The position numbers and the translations under genes were made by a program. DNA of 64,000 bases from Roseomonas aerilata DSM 19363 (GTDB taxonomy: Bacteria; Pseudomonadota; Alphaproteobacteria; Acetobacterales; Acetobacteraceae): assembly GCF_000711725.1 (NCBI RefSeq), contig NZ_JONP01000001.1:496001-560000 (forward strand), in the 5' to 3' direction. Under the pieces are notes generated by a model that was not told the origin of the DNA, did no database searches, and worked only from the letters and a program-made list of their open reading frames with translations. Position 1 is the stretch's first letter, and every line of letters starts with the position of its first letter. Below, piece by piece: positions 34,672 through 42,524 of the stretch.

Positions 34672-35765
34672 GCGGCCTTCTCGGGGTAGAGGGCCGAAAG
34701 CCCCGCCTCGCTTGCCTCGCAGCGCCCGCGCTCGGTAATCAGCCCGGTCACCAGGCGGGCGGGCGTCACGTCGAAAGCCGGGTTCGCGGCCGGGGTTCCC
34801 TCGGCGGCCACCCTCACGGTTGCGACCGTGCCATCGGGCAGGCGGCCCGTTGCGTCCGTCACCTCGCTGCCCGAGCGCTCCTCGATCGGGATCTCGGCCA
34901 GCCCGTCGCGCACCTTCATGTCCAGTGTCGAATGGGGCAGGGCGACCCAGAAGGGCACGCCATTGTCCCGTGCGGCCAGGGCCTTGAGATAGGTGCCAAT
35001 CTTGTTCGCCACGTCGCCCTGGCGGGTGACGCGGTCGGTGCCGACCAGCACGATATCGACCAGTCCGCGCTGCATGAGGTGGCCGCCCGCATTGTCGGCG
35101 ACCAGCGTGTGCGGCACGCCATGCGCCCCCAACTCCCAGGCGGTGAGCGCCGCGCCCTGGTTGCGCGGCCGCGTCTCGTCCACCCAGACATGCACGTCCA
35201 TGCCAAGGTCGTGCGCCTGATAGATGGGCGAGAGGGCGGTGCCGAAATCCACCGTCGCGATCCAGCCGGCGTTGCAGTGGGTCAGCACCCGCACCGGCTC
35301 GCCCGCGGGCTTGCGGGCGGCGATCTCCTGCAACAGCGGCAAGCCGTGCGCACCGATGCGGCGGTTTGTGTCCACGTCATCGTCGCAGATGGCGGCAGCC
35401 TCGGCATAGGCGGCGTCCGCCCGGCGCTCGGGCGGGTGGTTGCGGACGGCCGCGCAGATGCGGTCGAGCGCCCATTTCAGGTTCACCGCCGTCGGCCGCG
35501 TCTCGTTCAGCATGGCCGCCATGTGCTCGAGATTCCCGATCGAGGGATCCCGACGCAGTGCCATGGCCAGCCCATAGGCACCGACCGCCCCAATAAGTGG
35601 CGCGCCGCGCACCTGCATAGTGCGGATGGCCGCTGCCACTGCCTCCTCGTCGGAGAGGCGAAGCTTTTCCACCCCCCAGGGAAGCCGTGTCTGGTCGAGG
35701 ATGCCGATGGAATGGCCGTCCTCCTCCAGCCAGACGCTGCGATGGGGCGTGCCGTCGATGTTCAA
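34668..35765 (-). CDS. mtnA: S-methyl-5-thioribose-1-phosphate isomerase
   Basis: 365 residues from a TTG at 35765, four bases after the UPF0262 stop; this start gives the family length, and a longer frame to 35846 would overlap UPF0262. Catalytic residues of MtnA are visible: the cysteine in VLTHCNAGW (~residue 170) and the aspartate in VLVGTDRVTRQGDVANKIGT (~250). Earlier TMQVRGAPLIGAVGAYG (~55) binds substrate phosphate. The enzyme isomerises methylthioribose-1-phosphate to the ribulose form in the methionine salvage pathway. No other salvage gene lies in the window. It is the last gene of the DUF983-UPF0262-mtnA run. Confidence 0.94.
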   Translation of the reverse strand: MNIDGTPHRSVWLEEDGHSIGILDQTRLPWGVEKLRLSDEEAVAAAIRTMQVRGAPLIGAVGAYGLAMALRRDPSIGNLEHMAAMLNETRPTAVNLKWALDRICAAVRNHPPERRADAAYAEAAAICDDDVDTNRRIGAHGLPLLQEIAARKPAGEPVRVLTHCNAGWIATVDFGTALSPIYQAHDLGMDVHVWVDETRPRNQGAALTAWELGAHGVPHTLVADNAGGHLMQRGLVDIVLVGTDRVTRQGDVANKIGTYLKALAARDNGVPFWVALPHSTLDMKVRDGLAEIPIEERSGSEVTDATGRLPDGTVATVRVAAEGTPAANPAFDVTPARLVTGLITERGRCEASEAGLSALYPEKAA

Positions 35766-35769
35766 GGGC

Positions 35770-36270
35770 TCAGATCCGCTGGTGCATGGCGCAAACAAGG
35801 GTGAAGAGGCGCCGCGCCGTCTCGAAGTCGAGCACGACCCGGCCATCCAGCCGCTCCCGCAGCAGCTCCGCCGCCTCGTTGTGCAGGCCGCGGCGCCCCA
35901 TGTCGATTGCCTGGATACGGGCCTCGGCCGCGCCCTCGGTCACCGCCTGCTCGTGACCCTCGATGACCATCTGATAGTCCTTGATCAGGCGACGGAACGG
36001 GCCGAGGGCGAGCATGTAGGCGTGCAGCGGCGCGTCGCCCTCGTCGCGGATATCGAGCAGCAGCCGCCCGTCACGCAGCGCGAGGTGCAGCACATAGGGG
36101 CCGGGCGGAAGCCCCTCCGGCGAGAAGCGGTTACCTTCCAGCAGGTCTGCCACGGCCTGCTGCCGATCCGCCTCCGCGAAGGGGGAGGGGAGCGGCGCAT
36201 GATCCGGCAGTTCGATCCGAATGATGTCCCGCGACACGACCTCCCGCTCCGCCAGCGCCAGTTCAGCCAT
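35770..36270 (-). CDS. UPF0262 family protein
   Basis: 166 residues matching the UPF0262 family, which is confined mainly to alphaproteobacteria and has no known function. Characteristic segments are IIRIELPDHA (~residue 16), GPYVLHLALRDGRLLLDIRD (~57), FRRLIKDYQMVIEGHEQAV (~92) and the C-terminal LDFETARRLFTLVCAMHQRI. The protein is soluble and cytosolic in prediction. Its start overlaps the end of the DUF983 gene (36263-36739) by 8 bases, and it precedes mtnA by 4 bases, so translation of all three is linked. Confidence 0.9.
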   Translation of the reverse strand: MAELALAEREVVSRDIIRIELPDHAPLPSPFAEADRQQAVADLLEGNRFSPEGLPPGPYVLHLALRDGRLLLDIRDEGDAPLHAYMLALGPFRRLIKDYQMVIEGHEQAVTEGAAEARIQAIDMGRRGLHNEAAELLRERLDGRVVLDFETARRLFTLVCAMHQRI

Positions 36271-36739
36271 CTCGCAGGGCTCCGGGAGGGTTAGGCCCGT
36301 CGCGCGGCGGCTCGCCGTCGGCGAAGCCCAGTCGCAGCATCCAGGCGACCACTGCCCCTTTCACGGGGCGCAGCAGCAGGGTGCAGATGATGGCGAAGAG
36401 GGGCAGCCACACGACCATGTGCAGCCACATCGGCGGCTCATAGGCGCGCTCGATCCAGAAGATCGGCGGCAGCAGGAGATGGCCGGCCAGGAAGATGACG
36501 ATATAGGGCGGCGCATCGTCGGCCCGCAACACGCCGAGCGGCGCGTGGCAGACCGCGCATTCGGGAACGACCGTCAGGTAGCCCTGAAAGATCCGGCCCT
36601 GGCCGCAGACCGGGCAGCGCCCGACAAGGCCGCGGCGGACCCCGGTCCACAAGGAGGGCGGGGAGATACCCTCGGCGCGAAGGGCCGATTCGGGCCGCCA
36701 GGTGGCGACGGTCTGCGGTACGCCGGGCTGGACGGGCAT
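36263..36739 (-). CDS. DUF983 domain protein with zinc-ribbon and membrane helices
   Basis: 158 residues. Two CxxC pairs (CPVCGQG near residue 39, CAVCHAP near 58) form the cysteine ribbon typical of DUF983, followed by two membrane helices (YIVIFLAGHLLLPPIFWIE and LHMVVWLPLFAIICTLLL) and a short C-terminal tail (KGAVVAWMLRLGFADG). DUF983 proteins are widespread small membrane proteins of alphaproteobacteria with unknown function. The gene leads the operon DUF983-UPF0262-mtnA and begins with an ATG 137 bp from the divergent racemase gene. Confidence 0.88.
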   Translation of the reverse strand: MPVQPGVPQTVATWRPESALRAEGISPPSLWTGVRRGLVGRCPVCGQGRIFQGYLTVVPECAVCHAPLGVLRADDAPPYIVIFLAGHLLLPPIFWIERAYEPPMWLHMVVWLPLFAIICTLLLRPVKGAVVAWMLRLGFADGEPPRDGPNPPGALRDG

Positions 36740-36876
36740 GGCATCGATCCTCCGGACAGGTGGGTTGAACGCGATCCCGCCCTGTCTTGTTGCATTGCAA
36801 TATGGGCGCCCGCGGGAGGCGCGGCAAGGCTGGGGCGGGCTTGCCGCCCTGCCGGGCGGCCGTCACCATCCCCGGC

Positions 36877-37518
36877 ATGGAACGGCGCATCCTCATCGTG
36901 AACCCCAACCAGGACGCGGCCTGCACGGCAGGGATCGCCGCCGCCGTCGCGCCGTATGCGCGGCCAGGACATGCCCGCTTCGACACGATCGGCCTGCCAG
37001 ACGGTCCGCCGGCGATCGCAAGCTGGCGCGACTGGTACTCGGCCACCCTGCCGCTGGTCTCCGCCGTGCAGCGGGAGGCGGCGGATGCCTATGTCGTCGC
37101 TTGCGTCTCCGATCCCGGCGTCGAGGCGGTCAAGGAGGTGACGGACCGCCCGGTCATCGGCTGCTTCCGGGCGGCCACGCTGGGCGCCCTCGCACGCGCC
37201 GACCGCTTCGGCGTCATCGCCTTTGTGGAGGCAAGCAAGGAGCGGCAGCGCCGTGTGCTGCTCTCGCTCGGGATCGATAAGCAGCTCGTGGGCAGCGTGG
37301 CGCTCAATCTGACCATGACCGAGCTGATGGACGAGGAAGGGCCACGAGCGGCGCTGCTGACGGCGGGGCGCCAACTTGTAGCCGCCGGCGCCGGAGCGGT
37401 AGTCCTGGGCTGCACGGGGATGGCAGGCCATCACGCGTTCCTCCAGTCGGCGCTCGGCGTGCCGGTCATCGAGCCCTGCGCGGCGGCGGCAGCCCAGGCA
37501 CTTCTTGCGGTCGCCTGA
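36877..37518 (+). CDS. Aspartate/glutamate (hydantoin) racemase family protein
   Basis: 213 residues from the ATG at 36877, where ERRILIVNPNQD gives the family opening. The two catalytic cysteines expected of PLP-independent Asp/Glu/hydantoin racemases are present: VVACVSDPGVE (~residue 71) and VLGCTGMAGHH (~177). No strong ribosome site precedes the ATG. Hydantoin racemases interconvert D- and L-5-substituted hydantoins ahead of a hydantoinase and carbamoylase; candidates for both lie at 40.1 and 38.7 kb on the opposite strand, so such a role is plausible. Other family members are maleate isomerases or general amino acid racemases. Confidence 0.85.
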   Translation: MERRILIVNPNQDAACTAGIAAAVAPYARPGHARFDTIGLPDGPPAIASWRDWYSATLPLVSAVQREAADAYVVACVSDPGVEAVKEVTDRPVIGCFRAATLGALARADRFGVIAFVEASKERQRRVLLSLGIDKQLVGSVALNLTMTELMDEEGPRAALLTAGRQLVAAGAGAVVLGCTGMAGHHAFLQSALGVPVIEPCAAAAAQALLAVA

Positions 37519-37536
37519 AGGCGGCCGGTCCCCGCC

Positions 37537-37803
37537 TTAGCGGACGGTGGCGATCTCGCTCCGGACGTCGCGGGCGGAACCTGCCATCTCGGCCGCCACA
37601 AGGCGGCGCTCACGTTCCCAGTAGCTGCGGCGAAGGTTCCGCGCCTCGCGCTCCCGATGTTGCGCCTCGGAGCCGACCGTGAGCGCCGGCGGTTCTGGCA
37701 GTGCGAGGATGTCGCCGAATAGAGAATCCCCGGCACTGGCCGGTGCGGCGGAGAGCAGCGACACGCCCAGAGCGGCGATCAGGGCGACGTCACGAGGGCG
37801 CAT
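37537..37803 (-). CDS. Small exported protein, unknown function
   Basis: 88 residues from the ATG at 37803 (AGGAG nine bases upstream). A Sec signal (RDVALIAALGVSLLSAAPASAG, residues 4-25) with AxA-type cleavage near residue 24 leads to an arginine- and glutamate-rich mature part (SEAQHREREARNLRRSYWER) that is probably helical. No family is recognised. It converges with the racemase gene, with an 18-bp gap. It is one of three consecutive small signal-peptide genes on this strand. Confidence 0.6.
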   Translation of the reverse strand: MRPRDVALIAALGVSLLSAAPASAGDSLFGDILALPEPPALTVGSEAQHREREARNLRRSYWERERRLVAAEMAGSARDVRSEIATVR

Positions 37804-37863
37804 GGCACGTTTCTCCTTCACCCCCAACGTCGCCGCACCGAAGCGGTTGCCCGCGCCTGCGCT

Positions 37864-38277
37864 TCAGCGCCGGCGGCGCTCGTCGTCGAGGCGCCGCCGC
37901 TCATCGGCTAGCCTGCGTTGCTCCTCGTCCAGCCGGCGCTGCTGCTCGGCCAACTGGCGGTCGCGGTCTGACCGCCCGCGGTCGTCGGAATAGCCTCGGC
38001 TGTCGCGACGATCGCGGTCAGAGCGGCGCTCATCATTGTAACCGCGGTCGCTGCGGCGGTCATAGTCGCGCTCCCGGCGAGTCTCGTCGCGCCGGATCTC
38101 GTCGCGGCGCCGGCGCTCATCCTCTTCCGCACGCCGGCGTGCCTCCTCGGAGTTGCCACCGCCAAACTGGCGCACCGCACCCTCGAGAAGCTGGTTGATG
38201 TCCTGCGCCCGTGCGCCGCCGGCCGCCAGGGGGGCAAGCAGGCCGAGCGTGGCAGAAAGAAGGAACTGGCGGCGCAT
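37864..38277 (-). CDS. Exported protein with highly charged low-complexity repeat tail, unknown function
   Basis: 137 residues. A signal peptide (RRQFLLSATLGLLAPLAAGGARAQ, residues 2-25) precedes about 110 residues made almost entirely of R, D, E, Y and S. The middle is arginine/aspartate-rich (RRDSRGYSDDRGRSDR), and the end consists of repeated seven-residue units such as RRLDEEQ and RRLADER, as expected for a charged coiled coil or a disordered polyelectrolyte. It is exported, so it may act in the periplasm or envelope. I know no matching family. Confidence 0.6.
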   Translation of the reverse strand: MRRQFLLSATLGLLAPLAAGGARAQDINQLLEGAVRQFGGGNSEEARRRAEEDERRRRDEIRRDETRRERDYDRRSDRGYNDERRSDRDRRDSRGYSDDRGRSDRDRQLAEQQRRLDEEQRRLADERRRLDDERRRR

Positions 38278-38346
38278 CTCTCGCTCCCCGTGAACTATTC
38301 TTCATGGGGAGAACGCCGCCCGTCCGCCGTCGTTGCCGGGTCGGGC

Positions 38347-38646
38347 TCAGCGCTGCGGGTTGTCGCTCAGCAGGGGGATGTTGGACTCCGGCACCGTCCG
38401 GGAGGTCACGCCGGGCGTGGATAGGCGCTCGGGCGTAAGGGTCGGCCGGTCGCGATTCAGGTCCTCGACAAGCGCCGGACCGCTGGTCCTCCCGCCGGTC
38501 GCCAACTCCCGCGCGGCGTCGTCCACCCTGTCCTCCGCCTGGTCACGCGCTACCTGACGCTGCGCCTCGCGCTGCGCGGGGCTTTGCGCATGGGCGAGCG
38601 CGAGAGGCGCCGCGGCGAGAACCAGGGAAAGGACGAGACGGCGCAT
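38347..38646 (-). CDS. Small exported protein, unknown function
   Basis: 99 residues from the ATG at 38646 with GGAGG upstream. The signal peptide (RRLVLSLVLAAAPLALAHAQ, residues 2-21) ends in an AHAQ cleavage site. The mature part begins with QSPAQREAQRQVARDQAEDR, a charged amphipathic helix, then turns into a proline/threonine-rich tail without cysteines. No family match. With the two genes downstream it forms a run of three small envelope-directed proteins between putative hydantoin genes, although no direct link is seen. Confidence 0.6.
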   Translation of the reverse strand: MRRLVLSLVLAAAPLALAHAQSPAQREAQRQVARDQAEDRVDDAARELATGGRTSGPALVEDLNRDRPTLTPERLSTPGVTSRTVPESNIPLLSDNPQR

Positions 38647-38696
38647 GGCGGGATACCTCCGGGGCCTCAACGCGCCCCGGGGCATCGTGGTTGTCG

Positions 38697-39665
38697 TCAG
38701 CCGCGCGTTGGCTCCCACACCGACGGCGTCTCCGCGCCCGTCTGCGCGGTGATGCGGCCATAGGCCTCGACGCGGCGGTGGGCAGCGAAGTTGAAAATCG
38801 TCTCCCTTCCCAGGCGGCACATGTCGAGGTCGAGATCGGCGGTGATCAGCTCATCATCCCAGGAGGTCGCCTGGGCCATGATCTCGCCCTGCGGGTTGAC
38901 GATGATGGAGTGGCCGAACAGCTCGTGCCCGTCCTCCACCCCGGCCTTGGCCGTCGCGATCCCGAAGGTCGCGTTCTGGTAGCACCCCGCCTGGATCGAG
39001 AGGTGGGAATGCAGGACGCGCAGGTGGTGCGCCTCGAAGCCGCGGTTGTCCATGTTCAGGCTCGGCGTGTTGTAGCCGAGCATCACCAGCTCGACCGACT
39101 GCAGCCCGAGCACGCGCCACGCCTCCGGCCAGCGCCGGTCATTGCAGATGAGCATGCCGATGTTCACCGGCCCCGCGCTGCCGACGGGCGCGCGCACCAC
39201 GGGGAAGCCGAGGTCGCCCACCTCGAAGTAGCGCTTCTCCAGGTGCTGCACCGTGCGGATCGGGTCGTGCTCCGCATGGCCGGGCAGGTGGACCTTGCGA
39301 TATTTGAGCGCGATCTCGCCGCTCGGATGCACATAGGCCGCGGTGTTGAAGTGGCGCCCCTCCGGCGTCTTCTCCGCATAGCCGAGATGAAAGCCGATGC
39401 CGTATTTGCGCGCGGCCTCGAAGAGCGGCGCAGTGGCATTGGAGGGCAGGGAGGTCTCGAACCAGTGGTCCGCGGCTGCGCGGTCCTCCTCGTACCAACG
39501 GGGAAAGAAGGTGGTGAGCGCGAGTTCCGGAAAGACCACCACCTCCACGCCGCGCCGGTGCGCCGCCTCCATCAGCCGCACCATGCGGCCGACGGCGACC
39601 TCGCGTCCTTCGTCCTTCTGGATGGGGCCCAGCTGGGCGGCGGCGACGGTCAGTCGGCGGGACAT
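38697..39665 (-). CDS. Carbon-nitrogen hydrolase, N-carbamoyl-D-amino acid hydrolase-like
   Basis: 322 residues from the ATG at 39665. The nitrilase-superfamily triad is complete: glutamate in VVFPELALTTFF (~residue 47), lysine in ALKYRKVHLPGH (~127) and nucleophile cysteine in GMLICNDRRWPEAW (~172). The sequence around the cysteine (CNDRRWPE) and the segment LGYNTP are typical of D-carbamoylases (N-carbamoyl-D-amino acid hydrolase), which yield free D-amino acids. It lies on the same strand as the hydantoinase-type gene (40067) and would act after it. A beta-ureidopropionase or related role cannot be excluded. Confidence 0.88.
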   Translation of the reverse strand: MSRRLTVAAAQLGPIQKDEGREVAVGRMVRLMEAAHRRGVEVVVFPELALTTFFPRWYEEDRAAADHWFETSLPSNATAPLFEAARKYGIGFHLGYAEKTPEGRHFNTAAYVHPSGEIALKYRKVHLPGHAEHDPIRTVQHLEKRYFEVGDLGFPVVRAPVGSAGPVNIGMLICNDRRWPEAWRVLGLQSVELVMLGYNTPSLNMDNRGFEAHHLRVLHSHLSIQAGCYQNATFGIATAKAGVEDGHELFGHSIIVNPQGEIMAQATSWDDELITADLDLDMCRLGRETIFNFAAHRRVEAYGRITAQTGAETPSVWEPTRG

Positions 39666-39765
39666 GCGGTGCACTCTCCGTGGTGGTGCGCGCACACTAT
39701 ATATGTGCGCGCGTCAGAACAGGCGGTTCGTGGTCTCCGGGCAGCAGCGTGCCGGCCGATGCCGC

Positions 39766-40044
39766 TCAGGTCGTGCCGTCGGGCCGGCGCCAGGGCGTGC
39801 GGTCCACCGGCGGCGGGGCGCGGCGGGTGGAGGGCGGAGGCGCGGCTTCCGCGCTCGTCGGCTCAGCGACGCGATTCTCCGGCATGACGCGCAGGGCGAG
39901 CCACCAGCCCGCGCGGCCGCAGAGCACTCCGCAGAGTAGAGCGATGAAGGCGTTCGGCACGGAGGTGCCGGGCCCTGTCAGCCATACCCAGCCGCCGAAG
40001 CCGAGCAGGGCGGCGAGCACGGCGTAAAGCAGCGGCTGCCTCAT
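39766..40044 (-). CDS. Small two-helix membrane protein, unknown function
   Basis: 92 residues. Two membrane helices (LLYAVLAALLGFGGWVWL and AFIALLCGVLCGRAGWWLAL) are followed by a 40-residue proline- and arginine-rich cytosolic tail. No family is recognised. It lies between the carbamoylase-like and hydantoinase-like genes on the same strand, 22 bp after the latter and about 100 bp before the former, so it may be co-transcribed with the hydantoin-type genes. Confidence 0.6.
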   Translation of the reverse strand: MRQPLLYAVLAALLGFGGWVWLTGPGTSVPNAFIALLCGVLCGRAGWWLALRVMPENRVAEPTSAEAAPPPSTRRAPPPVDRTPWRRPDGTT

Positions 40045-40066
40045 CGCTTCCTCTCCCTCCCTCCCG

Positions 40067-41458
40067 TCAGGCGGCCGGGGGCAGGGCTACGGGCAGCGCG
40101 TTCTGGCGTGGCACGAAGCGGCCGTCGCCGGGCTTCGCCAGCACCTGCGCCCCATCCCACACGCAGTGGCCGCGCAGGTAAGTGGCCGCGACGCGCCCGC
40201 GAAGGGCGCGGCCATGATAGGCGGAGTGCTGGAACTCCGGCCGGTCGAGGATCGCCGCCTGGTCGAAGACGAAGTCGCCCCGCTCGATGACGCAGAGATC
40301 GGCATCGCCGCCCACCGCGATGCTTCCCTTCTTCGGCGCGAGGCCGTGGTAGCGGGCGGGCTCCGCCGCGCAGTAGCGCGCCATGAGCGTGAGCGGCAGC
40401 CCGCGCTCCTCCAGCAGGGTGAACATGACAGGCGCGAAGCTCTGCATGCCTGTCAGCCCGGCGCCGAGGGCGAAGATGTCGCCCTGGTAGACCTTGCGCT
40501 CGCGCTGCCAGGGCGCGTGGTCCGTCGAGATATAGGCGACCTTGCCGGCCAGCAGCGCGGCCCACATGCGCTCCACCTCGTCGGCGGTGCGGAAGGGCGG
40601 GTTGCACTTCCCGAACCCCTCCAGCCGGACGATGTCCTCCTCAGTCATGCAGAGATAGTGCAGGCAGGCCTCGCCGGAGGAGCGGGCGCCGGCGCGGCGG
40701 AAATCCTCGGCGATCGCAAAGCCGCGGGCGAGGGAGGAGTGCGCGATATGGACATGCGCGCCCGTCTCCAGCCCGATCTCGAAGATGGCGAGGTTCGCCA
40801 GGTTCTCGGCCAGCGGCGGGCGGGTGCGGCAGTGCATGATGGGATCGGTCCGCCCGGCGGCCTTCGCCTCGGCCGTCAGCTTCATCACCAGCTCCTGGTC
40901 CTCGTTGTGCACGGCGACCATGAGGTTCGTTTTCGCGATCTCGGCGAAGGCCTCGCGCATCAGGCCCGGGTCAATCCGGGGGAAGCGCACCGCGTCGTAC
41001 TCATAGGTGGAGAACTTGAAGGAGCAGGCCCCGGCCTCGGCGAGCCCCGCGATGGCCTCGACGCCGCCTTCCTTGCGGATGGTGCCATAGAGGGCGACGT
41101 CCACATGGGCGAGGCGGTGCAGCCACTCCACCTTGTCGCGCAGGATCGCGGCGTCCGTCACGGGCAGGGGGATGTCGTAGGGCATGTCCACGCAAGTGGT
41201 CACGCCGCCGGCGGCGGCGGACATGGTCGCGCCTTCGATCCCCGGCCAGCCGATGGAGCTCGCGGTATGCATGTGCCCGTCGACCAGCCCGGGAAAGACC
41301 AGCCGGCCGCGATGGTCCTCGGTCGCCGTCGCCGCCGGCGGCTCGCCCTCGCCGATCGCCGCCACCGTCTCGCCGCGCACGGCCACGTAGCCGTCCCGAA
41401 GGATCCTGTCCGGCAGGACGAGGTCGCCAAGGATCACGCGGTCGAAGGTCTGGCTCAT
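40067..41458 (-). CDS. Cyclic amidohydrolase (dihydropyrimidinase/hydantoinase/allantoinase family)
   Basis: 463 residues. The binuclear metal site of the amidohydrolase superfamily is complete: GLVDGHMHT (HxH, ~residue 61), the carbamylated lysine in CSFKFSTYEY (~150), histidines in VAVHNED (~185) and HIAHSSLA (~238), and the aspartate in ISTDHAPWQ (~315). The C-terminal SIAVGGDADLCVIE is the usual barrel-sandwich segment. Allantoinase, hydantoinase and dihydropyrimidinase cannot be separated by eye; FKFSTYEYD is rather allantoinase-like. The carbamoyl-amidohydrolase gene and a racemase nearby favour hydantoin or related ureide catabolism. Confidence 0.88.
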   Translation of the reverse strand: MSQTFDRVILGDLVLPDRILRDGYVAVRGETVAAIGEGEPPAATATEDHRGRLVFPGLVDGHMHTASSIGWPGIEGATMSAAAGGVTTCVDMPYDIPLPVTDAAILRDKVEWLHRLAHVDVALYGTIRKEGGVEAIAGLAEAGACSFKFSTYEYDAVRFPRIDPGLMREAFAEIAKTNLMVAVHNEDQELVMKLTAEAKAAGRTDPIMHCRTRPPLAENLANLAIFEIGLETGAHVHIAHSSLARGFAIAEDFRRAGARSSGEACLHYLCMTEEDIVRLEGFGKCNPPFRTADEVERMWAALLAGKVAYISTDHAPWQRERKVYQGDIFALGAGLTGMQSFAPVMFTLLEERGLPLTLMARYCAAEPARYHGLAPKKGSIAVGGDADLCVIERGDFVFDQAAILDRPEFQHSAYHGRALRGRVAATYLRGHCVWDGAQVLAKPGDGRFVPRQNALPVALPPAA

Positions 41459-41493
41459 GCTCTGGTCCCGGCTCTGCTACGGTGCGCCGGAGG

Positions 41494-42423
41494 TTAGGGC
41501 AGATCGCCCGCCCCGTGTATCCCGCGCGCCGCCGGGAAAAGCTCCCTCACCAGCGACAGGGCGAGGGAGGTCACCTCGCCCTCCCGCTCGGCGTTCCAGG
41601 CGAGTGCCACGCCCACCGCGCGGATAGGGCCGGCAAGCGCGCGGAATGCCACGCCGGGCGGCCGCAGCCGCGCCATGCCCGAGGAGACGAGGGCGACGCC
41701 CAGCCCAGCCGCGACGAAGCCAAGCTGCGCCATGGCCGAGCCCACCTCCCGCACCGCCCGCGGCGCGAAGCCGGCGCCGTGGCAGGCAGCAACCATGGCA
41801 TCCGCATAGGCCGGCGAAATCGAGCGCGGCAGCATCAGCATCGCCTCGTCCGCGAGCAGCGCGAGGGGCAGCGGATCGGGGGCCGAGAGCAGCGCGTGCC
41901 CTTCGGGCAGCGCGACGAGAAGGTGGTCCTCGCCGAGCGGGCGGATGCGGATCGGCGGCCGCGCCCGGTCGTCGCGCAGCAGGGCGATGTCCACCTCGCC
42001 GCGCCGCAACGCCTCCATCGCGTCCGCCGTGTCCATCTCGCGCACCGACACCGCCGCCTCCGGCCGCGCGGCGGAGAGGGCGCGCACGAGGGGCGGCAAT
42101 TCCTCCAGCAGCGCGGAGGTGACGCAGGCGATGGCGGCCGGCGCGTGGCGCCCCGCGCGCAGCTCACGCGCCAGCGCCTCCAGCGCGCCCGCATCCTCGG
42201 CCAGGCGGCGCGCGAGCGGCAGCAGCGCCTCCCCCGCCCGCGTGGGGCGCGTGCCGCGACCACCGCGCTCCAGCAGCCGCACGCCAAGTTCCTTCTCCAG
42301 CGCCTGGATCTGCGCGGTGAGCGGCGGCTGCGAGAGGCCGAGCCGTGCGGCGGCGCGGCCGAAATGCCCCTCTTCCGCCACCGCGAGGAAATGGCCGAGC
42401 CGGCGGACGAGGCGGAAATCCAT
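41494..42423 (-). CDS. LysR-family transcriptional regulator
   Basis: 309 residues. The winged helix-turn-helix is standard ([20 protein letters not shown] then [20 protein letters not shown], residues 12-50), followed by a periplasmic-binding-like effector domain from about residue 90. The gene is divergent from prpD with a 101-bp gap carrying dyad sequences, the usual LysR layout, so it probably controls prpD-prpC and itself. The propionate genes are usually controlled by PrpR or a GntR-type regulator, so this LysR is an atypical control arrangement. It could instead act on the hydantoin-type genes behind it. Confidence 0.9.
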   Translation of the reverse strand: MDFRLVRRLGHFLAVAEEGHFGRAAARLGLSQPPLTAQIQALEKELGVRLLERGGRGTRPTRAGEALLPLARRLAEDAGALEALARELRAGRHAPAAIACVTSALLEELPPLVRALSAARPEAAVSVREMDTADAMEALRRGEVDIALLRDDRARPPIRIRPLGEDHLLVALPEGHALLSAPDPLPLALLADEAMLMLPRSISPAYADAMVAACHGAGFAPRAVREVGSAMAQLGFVAAGLGVALVSSGMARLRPPGVAFRALAGPIRAVGVALAWNAEREGEVTSLALSLVRELFPAARGIHGAGDLP

Positions 42424-42524
42424 CGCTCATACGAGAAGCCTATCGCGCAGTCCCGTCAATCGGATTGGACGATCAAGCGCGCCGGGTGCAGAACCGCGGA
42501 CGTAGGATTCCAAGGGAGACGCCA
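42424..42524. promoter_or_regulatory. Divergent LysR/prpD control region with candidate LysR boxes
   Basis: The 101-bp gap between the divergent genes holds ATACGAGAAGCCTAT (42429-42443), containing a T-N11-A pattern with ATA/TAT ends, six bases upstream of the regulator's start. It also holds CAATCGGATTG (42457-42467), a 5-bp inverted repeat around one G. These fit autoregulatory and activation sites of a LysR protein, but the matches are short. The prpD ribosome site GGGAGA is at 42514. Confidence 0.4.
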
